Shown: positions 1 to 6,489 of the stretch, in pieces
How positions within the stretch are numbered: the stretch's first letter is position 1
Layout of the letters: each line of letters begins with the position of its first letter
Assembly (NCBI GenBank): GCA_900753715.1
Contig: CAAEAE010000004.1
Coordinates: 1-13,099, forward strand
Length of the DNA: 13,099 nt
Source: an uncultured Roseburia sp.
GTDB lineage: Bacteria; Bacillota_A; Clostridia; Lachnospirales; Lachnospiraceae
Reading direction: 5' to 3'
Made by a program: the position numbers and the translations under genes
The notes under the pieces: generated by a model
Database searches by the model: none
The model's input: the letters and a program-made list of their open reading frames with translations, nothing else
Told to the model about the DNA's origin: nothing

Positions 1-66
1 GCTGGTTTTAATCTGGTATCATAACCGGCTGAACTGCAAATATTTAAAATAAATTTTGACCAGAAC

Positions 67-101
67 GGAAAACGCCTGCCAGAAGTTTCCCCTGACAGGC
101 G
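67..101 (-). terminator. Intrinsic terminator after the oleate hydratase gene
   Basis: Arms 73-82 and 92-101 pair over 10 bp (one G-U in the minus-strand RNA) around a 9-nt loop, followed on the minus strand by a short run of four T. It lies about 25 bp past the oleate hydratase stop codon. The T run is short, so termination may be incomplete. The first 66 bases hold nothing else I can identify. Confidence 0.6.
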
Positions 102-125
102 CAAATAAGACACTACATTTGTTTT

Positions 126-1919
126 CTATTCAATCAGACCGCTCTCCCGCAGAAGAAGCTCAATGTCCGTTCCGTGAACCTTTCGCAGCAAAACTTTTAA
201 CATTTCCTTTTCCTTAAACGAAAGTTTTACATCTGTGATTGGTTTCTTGTCGATGGCATAATAGCAGGCACGTAAGAGTTCTCTCACATCGTACTTGCTG
301 CCCCAGACCTCCGGCACACCGCGGTCAATATCAAGCAGCGTGTATACCGATTCCATACCGGTACGCATTGAGTACTCGATGGTAAAAATGGTGTCGCGCG
401 GCGTTTCCGCAAACTGTCCCAAAAATGCAAAGTTCACTGCGCCATCCGGCACGACGTGCGGACGGTCCTCATTTTTACGCGGCTGGAAAAAGGCATTGAT
501 ATACGGCATGAAGCAGGTCGTCGTGTTGCAGGCATCCTTTGCAAGCTTATCAATTTCATTTTCCGGGATTCCGATATGGTAAAGCCACTCGCGGCAGACC
601 TCCTCACCGGTGCAGTCCCGCATCGCCTTTTTCACGTAATTTCCTTCCCGGTTCGTATTCAGAGAATACAGCCAGACGAGAACCATATTCTTATCCTGTG
701 ATTTAAACTGCGGCTGGCGGTTAATCGTCCAGGAAAGATACCAGTTGTCAGTGCTGTCCTTGACCGTCACAATTCCTCCGGTTGTTACTTTTCCTGCACG
801 CGGGTCACGCTTACAGATTTTCATGATGTGCTCAATCACTTCTTCATTTGATGTTGCAACCGTCGCACTCATCCAGTTTGTCGCATCAATATTGCTGCAA
901 AATGCATCCGGATTTCCGAATTCGCCATGCTCTGCCTGCGCTGCAATTGCCTTCCACATATCCCAGGACTCGCCATATCCATCCTTTAACTTTGATAAAT
1001 CCGGCTGATGCGTCTGGTCTCCATAGCAGGAAGAATCCGTACAGCAGCCATTTGTGATAAAGACCAGATCATCCTCAATCAAATCAATTGCCTGCTCTTT
1101 CCCGTCCTTCACATACAAAATCTGCTTTGCAATCTTTTTGTCACCGACCGTCTCAATGATGACATTTTTTACATCCATGCCATACTCAATCTGAACACCA
1201 TGAGATTGCAGATAGTTTACAAGCGGCAGAATCAGGCTCTCATACTGGTTTAATTTTGTAAAACGGAGCGCACTGAAATCCGGCAGTCCGTCAATATGAT
1301 GGACATAACGGCACAGATACCGCTTCATTTCCAGGGCACTTGACCAGCGCTGGAATGCAAACATCGTCTGCCAGTAAAGCCAGAAATTCGTTTTCCAGAA
1401 AGAATCCGGAAGTACATCCGAAATCTTTTTGCCCTCCAGCTCTGTTTCCGGTGTAATAAAAAGTCTCGAAAGCGCCTGCGCCGACTCCTTATCCAGGTTG
1501 AATTTCTTGTCAGTGTGCGCATCTTCCCCGCGTTCCACCGTGGCACGGCAGAGGGAATAGTTCGGGTCATGCTTGTTCAGCCAGTAATATTCATCCAGCA
1601 CGGAAACGCCCGGGGTCTCTAACGACGGCACATCGCGGAACATATCCCACATTACCTCAAAATGGTTGTCCATCTCACGTCCGCCACGCATAAAGAATCC
1701 TTTCGTGACGTCCTTCCTGCCATCGCAGCTGCCGCCGGCAAGTTCTAACTTCTCAAGAAGATGAATATGCTCCCCTTTCATCTGACCATCGCGGACAAGG
1801 TAAAATGCTGCCGTTAAACCGGCAAGTCCTGTACCGATGATGTATGCTGATTTTTTGTCCACATCCTTTGGTTTTTCCGGGTGTGCGAATGATTCGTAAG
1901 TTCCTGCAGAATAGTACAT
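126..1919 (-). CDS. ohyA: Oleate hydratase (FAD-dependent, myosin-cross-reactive antigen family)
   Basis: Adds water across the cis-9 double bond of oleic and related unsaturated fatty acids to give 10-hydroxy fatty acids; in gut Firmicutes and staphylococci this detoxifies host or dietary fatty acids. The 597-residue length is normal for the family. A Rossmann FAD motif, IIGTGLAG, lies at residues 27-34. The GGREMDNHFE segment at 79-88 contains Glu82, matching the catalytic glutamate of staphylococcal OhyA, and Tyr201 also falls at the position reported as functional there. No signal peptide or membrane segment is seen, so it should be cytosolic or peripherally membrane-bound. The ATG at 1919 has a GGAGG 8 bases upstream. 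It is on the same strand as the TetR gene, from which a strong hairpin separates it, so it probably has its own promoter. Identification is very secure; the exact substrate range is not visible. Confidence 0.95.
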   Translation of the reverse strand: MYYSAGTYESFAHPEKPKDVDKKSAYIIGTGLAGLTAAFYLVRDGQMKGEHIHLLEKLELAGGSCDGRKDVTKGFFMRGGREMDNHFEVMWDMFRDVPSLETPGVSVLDEYYWLNKHDPNYSLCRATVERGEDAHTDKKFNLDKESAQALSRLFITPETELEGKKISDVLPDSFWKTNFWLYWQTMFAFQRWSSALEMKRYLCRYVHHIDGLPDFSALRFTKLNQYESLILPLVNYLQSHGVQIEYGMDVKNVIIETVGDKKIAKQILYVKDGKEQAIDLIEDDLVFITNGCCTDSSCYGDQTHQPDLSKLKDGYGESWDMWKAIAAQAEHGEFGNPDAFCSNIDATNWMSATVATSNEEVIEHIMKICKRDPRAGKVTTGGIVTVKDSTDNWYLSWTINRQPQFKSQDKNMVLVWLYSLNTNREGNYVKKAMRDCTGEEVCREWLYHIGIPENEIDKLAKDACNTTTCFMPYINAFFQPRKNEDRPHVVPDGAVNFAFLGQFAETPRDTIFTIEYSMRTGMESVYTLLDIDRGVPEVWGSKYDVRELLRACYYAIDKKPITDVKLSFKEKEMLKVLLRKVHGTDIELLLRESGLIE

Positions 1920-1958
1920 AATGAAAACCTCCTCGTCTCAGATTTCTGTTCTGATTTC

Positions 1959-1964
1959 ATTATA
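1959..1964 (-). promoter_or_regulatory. Putative -10 box for ohyA
   Basis: A perfect TATAAT on the minus strand, 39 bp upstream of the oleate hydratase start codon and downstream of the hairpin at 1994-2032. I do not see a good -35 box at the usual distance, which suggests either a weak promoter or one that depends on an activator. Confidence 0.4.
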
Positions 1965-1993
1965 TCCAGATTCGCAGAGTTTACTATAAACAG

Positions 1994-2032
1994 AAAGAAC
2001 TGCCTGATAAAAGACTTATCAAACAGCTCTTT
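1994..2032 (-). terminator. 17-bp hairpin between the TetR gene and ohyA
   Basis: Arms 1994-2010 and 2016-2032 pair along all 17 positions (three G-U pairs in the minus-strand RNA) around a 5-nt loop, starting 12 bp after the TetR stop codon. The 3' arm is T-rich and runs into more T, as in an intrinsic terminator. It would uncouple ohyA from the TetR gene. The inner part (2016-2039) also forms a separate inverted repeat, TTATCAAA/TTTGATAA, so an operator role cannot be excluded. Confidence 0.6.
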
Positions 2033-2043
2033 TTGATAAAAAT

Positions 2044-2598
2044 TCAGACTTTAAAGCGGGACAGTGCCTTCGGAATAGAACCTTTTATTAAAACGGCAAG
2101 CCGCTCCACAATGTCCTCCGGGTTCTCCTTCATGTCATCCTTAATCCAGTCCAACATCAGCCCGACAAAAATATACGAGTACACCTGTGCAATAAATTCG
2201 CGGTCTTCTTCCCGCACCGTAATTCCTTCCGCTTCCTCATTAATCACGCCAAGCAGTAGATTGTCCACAAGCGGCTTTAAATATTTTTCCACCTGTTCTC
2301 TGTGAACGCAGCGGTACACGTTCATGATAAACGGCTTATTCTCCAGCACGGCCTCAAATATCTGCAAAAATCCCTGCTGCCAGGTATCATACGTTTTCTT
2401 TTCTTCCAGTGCCTTGCGCGCATCCTCCAGGCACGACCATTCCACCAAATCATAAATATCCTTGAAATGGTAATAAAATGTCATGCGGTTTATCCCGCAA
2501 TCCTCTGTAATATCGTTGATGGTAATCTTCGTCAACGGCTTTTTTAACAGCAAATTTTTTAATGACTGCTCAAGTGCACGCTTTGTAATCTGCGACAT
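2044..2598 (-). CDS. TetR/AcrR-family transcriptional regulator
   Basis: A ligand-responsive repressor type with an N-terminal TetR helix-turn-helix at about residues 20-48; INDITEDCGINRMTFYYHFKD is characteristic, with the recognition helix around GINRMTFYYHF. The rest is an all-helical ligand-binding and dimerisation domain, and total length is 184 residues. The start is placed at the ATG at 2598 because AAGGAG lies 9 bases upstream; a longer frame beginning with GTG would start inside that ribosome binding site region. The gene is directly upstream of the oleate hydratase gene on the same strand, and TetR proteins often sense fatty acids or acyl-CoA, so control of ohyA is a reasonable inference, but no matching operator pair is established. 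The C-terminal domain resembles the DhaS-like subgroup, which is a weak guide to ligand. Confidence 0.88.
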   Translation of the reverse strand: MSQITKRALEQSLKNLLLKKPLTKITINDITEDCGINRMTFYYHFKDIYDLVEWSCLEDARKALEEKKTYDTWQQGFLQIFEAVLENKPFIMNVYRCVHREQVEKYLKPLVDNLLLGVINEEAEGITVREEDREFIAQVYSYIFVGLMLDWIKDDMKENPEDIVERLAVLIKGSIPKALSRFKV

Positions 2599-2635
2599 TG
2601 GTGTGCTCTCCTTCCGTTTCACCGTCCATAAAATT

Positions 2636-3376
2636 TCAGCAATTATCTGCTTCTAAATTCTCAATAATATGTATCAAATCCTTAATAGATTCTCCCGCTT
2701 CAAGAATTTCCTTTAACTTCATTTCTACCTTTAAATAGGATATCTGTTCCGGAATCATGCCATCGGCGACACCCGGATATTGATTTTTGAGATTATCAAT
2801 CATTGTCTTTACAATGCTCTTATTGATTACTTTTGCATAATTCGTTCTGCAATAATCCTCTATGTCTGTTATGACTGTCTCATAAAAATGCTTATCATCC
2901 GGTTCCACAACACCATGGAACACGGTTTCGCCATACACTAAAATCCGGTATGAATTCTTTTCCAGATTACAATTGTCTCTAAATCTGAGTATCGGGAGAA
3001 GAAGTCCGTTTTCTCTCGCCAGCCGCTTTCTGCTTTCCTGAACGAGCGAAGTCTTTAAGCCTTCACAAATCAGTTCCACCAGTGTCTCAGAAAACTCGAT
3101 TACCAACGGTTCTGCAATCAAATTTGTTTTTATTTCTGCATCTTCCATTGGATTGCCGCTTTCTACCACCTTTTCCGAAATTCCCAATAAGGTGTCTGCA
3201 CTTATTTCCAATACGGAACAGATTCCTTCTATGAGTGAAACGTCCGGCAATCCGTTGCCTCTTTCCCACTTACTTACCGCTTGTGGTGTCACTCCAAGTC
3301 TTGATGCAAATTCATCCTGTGTCATTTTCCTGCTCTGCCTGTACTGGCAAATCACTTCACCTAAATCATAGCCCAT
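2636..3376 (-). CDS. XRE-type HTH protein fused to an FlhA (FHIPEP) C-terminal-like domain
   Basis: 246 residues. Residues 5-62 form a classic Cro/CI helix-turn-helix (MTQDEFASRLGVTPQAVSKWERG at 18-40). From about residue 90 the protein matches the cytoplasmic domain of the flagellar/type III export protein FlhA: a segment with RFRDNCNLEKNSYRI at 131-145 corresponds to the conserved IRIRDN-x-L-x(3)-YRI stretch, and a helical end with ESIKDLIHIIENL at 229-241 corresponds to the VSIRDL-x-x-IL-x-x-L stretch. The membrane half of FlhA is absent and a middle part of the cytoplasmic domain appears to be shortened. No membrane segments are seen. The ATG at 3376 has GGAGG 8 bases upstream. The TetR gene starts 37 bp after its stop, so the two may be co-transcribed. 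The HTH call is secure; the FlhA relationship is from recognised motif pattern. Its role (ligand or partner sensing by the FlhA-like part) is unknown. Confidence 0.8.
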   Translation of the reverse strand: MGYDLGEVICQYRQSRKMTQDEFASRLGVTPQAVSKWERGNGLPDVSLIEGICSVLEISADTLLGISEKVVESGNPMEDAEIKTNLIAEPLVIEFSETLVELICEGLKTSLVQESRKRLARENGLLLPILRFRDNCNLEKNSYRILVYGETVFHGVVEPDDKHFYETVITDIEDYCRTNYAKVINKSIVKTMIDNLKNQYPGVADGMIPEQISYLKVEMKLKEILEAGESIKDLIHIIENLEADNC

Positions 3377-3459
3377 AAATCAGTCCTCCAATCATTTTTT
3401 GTAATTTCATGATACCAATACATAGACTCTGCGTAAAGCAACCGACTGTTGGCATACGC

Positions 3460-4005
3460 TCAACGAGCATTTATCGCAGTATACTTATCCATTTCTTTTC
3501 TATCTATACTGCATATTACCATATCATTTCTTTCTCCTGTAAGAAAATTCATTCTTCTGCCTCTTAAAACAGCCTCTTTTTTAAATCCCAATCTCTGTAA
3601 TATTTGCTCTGATGCTTTATTACTCGCATTGTATTTGGCTTCAATCAGGTACATGCCATATTCTGTAAAATATATATGCAAAAGATATTTGAGTGCTTCA
3701 TATGAATATTTATTTCCCTGGTATTTTTCACCAATAACATACCCCACTTCGCCCACTTTCAATGGTTCATATGGTATGTCAAATGTAACATATCCCACGA
3801 TATCATTACTTTCTTTTTCAACGAGAACCCACGCATTTTTTTGTCTGGACATACTTTCAACAAAATTTTTCATTTGGACAATATCCGTCATAGGGTAACC
3901 TATTATGTACCTTCCCAGATTCGTGTCTTTGCCCCAGCTTTCCATACACTTTTCCACATCATCCGGTAAAAAATGTCGCATTATAAGCCTGTCTGTTTCA
4001 TACAC
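3460..4005 (-). CDS. GNAT-family N-acetyltransferase (RimJ/RimL-like)
   Basis: Transfers an acetyl group from acetyl-CoA to an amine; the substrate is not visible. The protein is 181 residues, typical of this family. It opens with ETDRLIMRHFLPDD (3-16), the usual N-terminal strand of RimJ/RimL-like enzymes. The acetyl-CoA pyrophosphate-binding motif A is around YVIGEKYQGNKYSYEA (89-104). The closing motif with Asn129, Ser132 and the Gly-Phe pair at 140-141 is also present. The start is probably the GTG at 4005 with GGAG 11 bases upstream; an ATG at 4001 is out of frame. It stands alone on the minus strand between the XRE gene and the membrane protein gene. Possible roles include ribosomal protein or small-molecule acetylation, including drug inactivation. 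Confidence 0.9.
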   Translation of the reverse strand: MYETDRLIMRHFLPDDVEKCMESWGKDTNLGRYIIGYPMTDIVQMKNFVESMSRQKNAWVLVEKESNDIVGYVTFDIPYEPLKVGEVGYVIGEKYQGNKYSYEALKYLLHIYFTEYGMYLIEAKYNASNKASEQILQRLGFKKEAVLRGRRMNFLTGERNDMVICSIDRKEMDKYTAINAR

Positions 4006-4058
4006 TATTTTATTATCTCCTCAAATTCCCTTGCAAATTTCTCGGATGTATAAATGCG

Positions 4059-4802
4059 TCAATTGTAAGAATGATATACTCCATTTATCCCAATCTGATA
4101 CAGGTCCGCCAACGACTCCGTCCAGCTTAAAAACATTTCCCAGCCATCATTTAATATGTCTGAACGAAATACAATCTTATCGTCTCTGGTCTTTAATACC
4201 AGTTCCTGGCGTTTCTTCTTTGTCACATAGTGATGCTCTATGCTCCTTACCTCACTCCATAAAATATTCTTTTTCCGAAAAACGCCTGATACGACAATTT
4301 TAGTTCTCGTGTAATACACCTTATAACCACAGTACCGAAAAATCACGTATATACTGTAAACATGAAATACGACTGCATACACAAAAAAACCAAGCGCGGT
4401 CTTCCTATCCTGCATCAAATCTGCTATCAAAGCCTGTGGATTTTCCTGATATTCGGGCCACGACATCACAACCATCATAATATCGATAAGAATCGTGGCA
4501 ATTGGCAGCATAAAATAAAGAGGACTGCACTTTAACAGCTGATAGGTTTCACCTGCGAAGCAATCCGTCTCATTTTTCCTGTCCCATATCTTTTTTTCGA
4601 TTCCCGTACAGCAATCGACTAATATCAGAAGCACAGAATTGACCAATACTATGATTCCTGTTTGCATTGCAATTTTTTTTACCATCGCTGCATCTTCACC
4701 CATGGCTGCCATGGCAATGGCAAATGCTACATTTGCGATGACAAATACAATCACAAAGAGTAAAATCAGACTCCCTGTTGAAACATTATGATTACGGTTC
4801 AT
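4059..4802 (-). CDS. Four-helix membrane protein with C-terminal PH-like domain, function unknown
   Basis: I do not recognise a named function. From the ATG at 4802 (AAGGA about 9-10 bases upstream) the protein has 247 residues. Four hydrophobic segments lie at about 11-33, 46-63, 94-113 and 136-156. The remaining 90 residues are soluble, beta-rich and charged (YYTRTKIVVSGVFRKKNILW around 163-182, then a Lys-rich turn and EMFLSW), like bacterial PH-like domains that follow membrane helices. The frame extends 20 codons further to 4862, but that start lacks a usable ribosome binding site and a TATACT-like -10 box lies there on the minus strand. Position suggests it is chromosomal flank left of the tuf-tail array. 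DUF6560-like membership is possible but not verified. Confidence 0.65.
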   Translation of the reverse strand: MNRNHNVSTGSLILLFVIVFVIANVAFAIAMAAMGEDAAMVKKIAMQTGIIVLVNSVLLILVDCCTGIEKKIWDRKNETDCFAGETYQLLKCSPLYFMLPIATILIDIMMVVMSWPEYQENPQALIADLMQDRKTALGFFVYAVVFHVYSIYVIFRYCGYKVYYTRTKIVVSGVFRKKNILWSEVRSIEHHYVTKKKRQELVLKTRDDKIVFRSDILNDGWEMFLSWTESLADLYQIGINGVYHSYN

Positions 4803-4923
4803 TGGCTTTTCCTTTTCGTCTTTTGCATCTACTGTTGACAGTTCACTTTCTAAGTATAACATAACCTTTGTTGTTCTGCATTATGGAGTTTAGGATACCG
4901 GTAGGCATATCAACGCAACACGT

Positions 4924-4953
4924 AAAAAAGCTCCCAGTGAAAACCCTGGAAGC
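4924..4953 (-). terminator. Intrinsic terminator linked to tuf tail copy 1
   Basis: On the minus strand, GCTTCCAG pairs with CTGGGAGC (one G-U) around an 8-nt loop and is followed by six T. It sits 25 bp past the tuf stop codon of copy 1, the arrangement expected for the natural end of a tuf transcript. Confidence 0.75.
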
Positions 4954-4969
4954 CTTAATTTTACTGGAT

Positions 4970-5004
4970 AATATTTAATTACTCGATAACGGCAGCAACA
5001 CAAC
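4970..5004 (-). repeat. tuf 3'-end fragment, copy 1 (probable att remnant)
   Basis: On the minus strand, 4979-5004 reads as the last seven residues CVAAVIE plus stop, close to the EF-Tu ending RVATVIE. The 21-bp stretch 4970-4990 is identical to 11011-11031 at copy 2, including 9 bp beyond the stop codon. Homology stops after 26 bp of coding sequence, so this copy is shorter or more decayed than the other two. It is the leftmost of three and probably marks the outer end of the accessory region. Confidence 0.65.
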
Positions 5005-5045
5005 TGTCAATGTCACAAATTGTATTGTTTTTATTAATTCTAATG

Positions 5046-5071
5046 ATGTATTATTTTATGTAATAATACAT
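5046..5071. repeat. Perfect 10-bp inverted repeat upstream of the DUF6061-like gene
   Basis: ATGTATTATT at 5046-5055 and AATAATACAT at 5062-5071 with a 6-bp spacer, ending 91 bp before the start codon of the following gene. It is entirely AT except for one G-C pair, so as a hairpin it would be weak. It could be an operator or a recombination-related site at the inner left end of the element. Confidence 0.45.
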
Positions 5072-5162
5072 TTTGTGATTATTGTATCTATTTTCAAAAT
5101 TTTTCAAGCCCCCAAAAACCATGGACTTTTTACCTCCAATTCAAATGAAAGGACTTGTATCA

Positions 5163-5402
5163 ATGAAATTGATACACACAAGATATAACCCGATGCACAA
5201 CAGCATCGACATTAACTGCTATAACGGCTACCTCCTCCAGATTGACTGTAATCAGGTAAAAGCCGAGATACGACCCACTCCTAATTCACAGAGATACCTA
5301 AATGCTCTAGCGATTGATAATCCGCTGGAATATGCCAGGCTTACGCTGGATGGCGAGATGCAGGTATGGGTGGATGCAGAGGATAGTTTGGAAGCGTTTT
5401 AA
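5163..5402 (+). CDS. Small DUF6061-like protein, function unknown
   Basis: 79 residues beginning MKLIHTRYNPMHNSIDINCY. The pattern of an opening YNP segment, a 'DG/NG-x-x-x-x-IDC' strand (NGYLLQIDCNQVKAEIRPT) and a late NPLEYARLTLDGEMQVW segment is like the small clostridial DUF6061 family. The ATG at 5163 is chosen over the ATG at 5082 because AAAGGA lies 9 bases upstream of it and the family begins there. It has its own terminator and faces the Cys/His-OB gene convergently. No enzyme motif, signal peptide or membrane helix is visible. These small proteins are common on clostridial accessory DNA; I have no evidence for a role here. Confidence 0.75.
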   Translation: MKLIHTRYNPMHNSIDINCYNGYLLQIDCNQVKAEIRPTPNSQRYLNALAIDNPLEYARLTLDGEMQVWVDAEDSLEAF

Positions 5403-5409
5403 TGCACGA

Positions 5410-5454
5410 ATATCGGATACTCATTTTAAGAAGTATCCGATATATTCTTTTCTT
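5410..5454 (+). terminator. Intrinsic terminator of the DUF6061-like gene
   Basis: ATATCGGATACT (5410-5421) and AGTATCCGATAT (5432-5443) pair perfectly over 12 bp with a 10-nt loop, followed by a T-rich tract. It starts 8 bp after the stop codon. It lies between two converging genes; the minus-strand exit lacks a good T run, so it mainly serves the plus strand. Confidence 0.85.
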
Positions 5455-5486
5455 ACTGTATCATATCTTTTACAATTTCCCGCCAG

Positions 5487-6368
5487 CTACATTTGTTGAC
5501 CAGATTCTCCATGCACAATTTGCTTGTACGTTTTATTATTTACTAAAACTCGATTTGGTGAAATAACTGAAACATTAACCCCATTTTTATCCCTCTTCTT
5601 TTTTGTTATGTCTCCGTATGCAATAACAAAAATTTTATCAGGGTATTTTTCTACTAATTCTTTTATCTTTGATATGTATATTTCAAATTCATCCATCCCA
5701 GCTGACAATTCATTCGAATAGAATGCCTCTGGAAAAGCAATGTTTACGGTACTATGCTTTGTTGCCAAGTTAAAATATGCATATTTTCTCTTATTCTTAT
5801 CCTCTTCTAACTGAACATTACTTATAAATCCGTAAACCGATTTTCTACATCCAATATCATCAGTACTTATATATTCAGCATCCTCATAGTGAATTCTTGG
5901 CATACATTCACTCTTGTTGCCGTTTTCATCACTTTCAAATACTGCAGCTTCATCCTCGCCAATTACATCGACCTCCATACTACCATTTGGTGGATCAATT
6001 ATATCTTCGTCAGAATATTGTCTAAGTAATCCCTCCATTTTTCTTTGTAATCGGCGCAAAATAGTTTCTTCACTCAGTTCTATGCTTTCATAATAAGCAC
6101 TAAGCTTTTTTCTTCCCATTTTGCCCTTATAATCAACATGATAAGGACAACCCTCTTTGTGTAAGTGCCCCTCTTTATTCCATGTGCTAAAGAATTTAAC
6201 ATTATTTTTTCTTTCTGTAAATTTGATTTTAGCCGGACAACCCTTTATACAAGTCAAATACCCTTTGTATTTGGTTTCATAGTCATTTTTATCTAAGTCT
6301 CCGCAATAAATTTCCTTTTTAAAATCTCCTTCGACATTTGACTTTGCAAACATAATTTTTTTTGCCAT
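5487..6368 (-). CDS. Cys/His-cluster protein with C-terminal OB-like domain, linked to IetAS
   Basis: I cannot assign a named family. From the ATG at 6368 (AAAGGAG 10 bases upstream) it has 293 residues. Residues 37-80 hold a probable zinc site: Cys40-x3-Cys44, then His68/His70, Cys74 and His77, spaced like CoiA-type or zinc-ribbon nucleic-acid modules. A Lys/Arg-rich helix (RRLQRKMEGLLRQY, 105-118) follows, then an acidic linker. From about residue 177 a beta-rich region (VYGFISNVQ, KYAYFNLATKHSTVNIAFPE, FVIAYGDI, NVSVISPNRVLV) looks like an OB fold. No signal peptide is seen. It follows the protease gene on the same strand after 121 bp with no terminator between them, so it may be co-transcribed. 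A role in recognising nucleic acid for the ATPase/protease pair is a guess based on context and architecture. Confidence 0.7.
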   Translation of the reverse strand: MAKKIMFAKSNVEGDFKKEIYCGDLDKNDYETKYKGYLTCIKGCPAKIKFTERKNNVKFFSTWNKEGHLHKEGCPYHVDYKGKMGRKKLSAYYESIELSEETILRRLQRKMEGLLRQYSDEDIIDPPNGSMEVDVIGEDEAAVFESDENGNKSECMPRIHYEDAEYISTDDIGCRKSVYGFISNVQLEEDKNKRKYAYFNLATKHSTVNIAFPEAFYSNELSAGMDEFEIYISKIKELVEKYPDKIFVIAYGDITKKKRDKNGVNVSVISPNRVLVNNKTYKQIVHGESGQQM

Positions 6369-6489
6369 GCACCACAAACTCCTTTCTCCCACAAAATTGT
6401 TACTCACAATTTTTGATTTGTAATAACATTCTTAATAAGTTACGCACTTTTGTTTATTACACACCTATAATAACGCATAACAATTCTAA

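Noticed and set aside
295..1570. Several open frames on the plus strand and one on the minus strand inside the oleate hydratase gene
   Set aside because: They are out-of-frame shadows of a full-length, motif-complete oleate hydratase and have no ribosome binding sites.
4059..4862. Longer start at 4862 for the membrane protein gene
   Set aside because: The upstream start lacks a properly spaced ribosome binding site and overlaps a -10-like box; the ATG at 4802 has AAGGA at normal distance.
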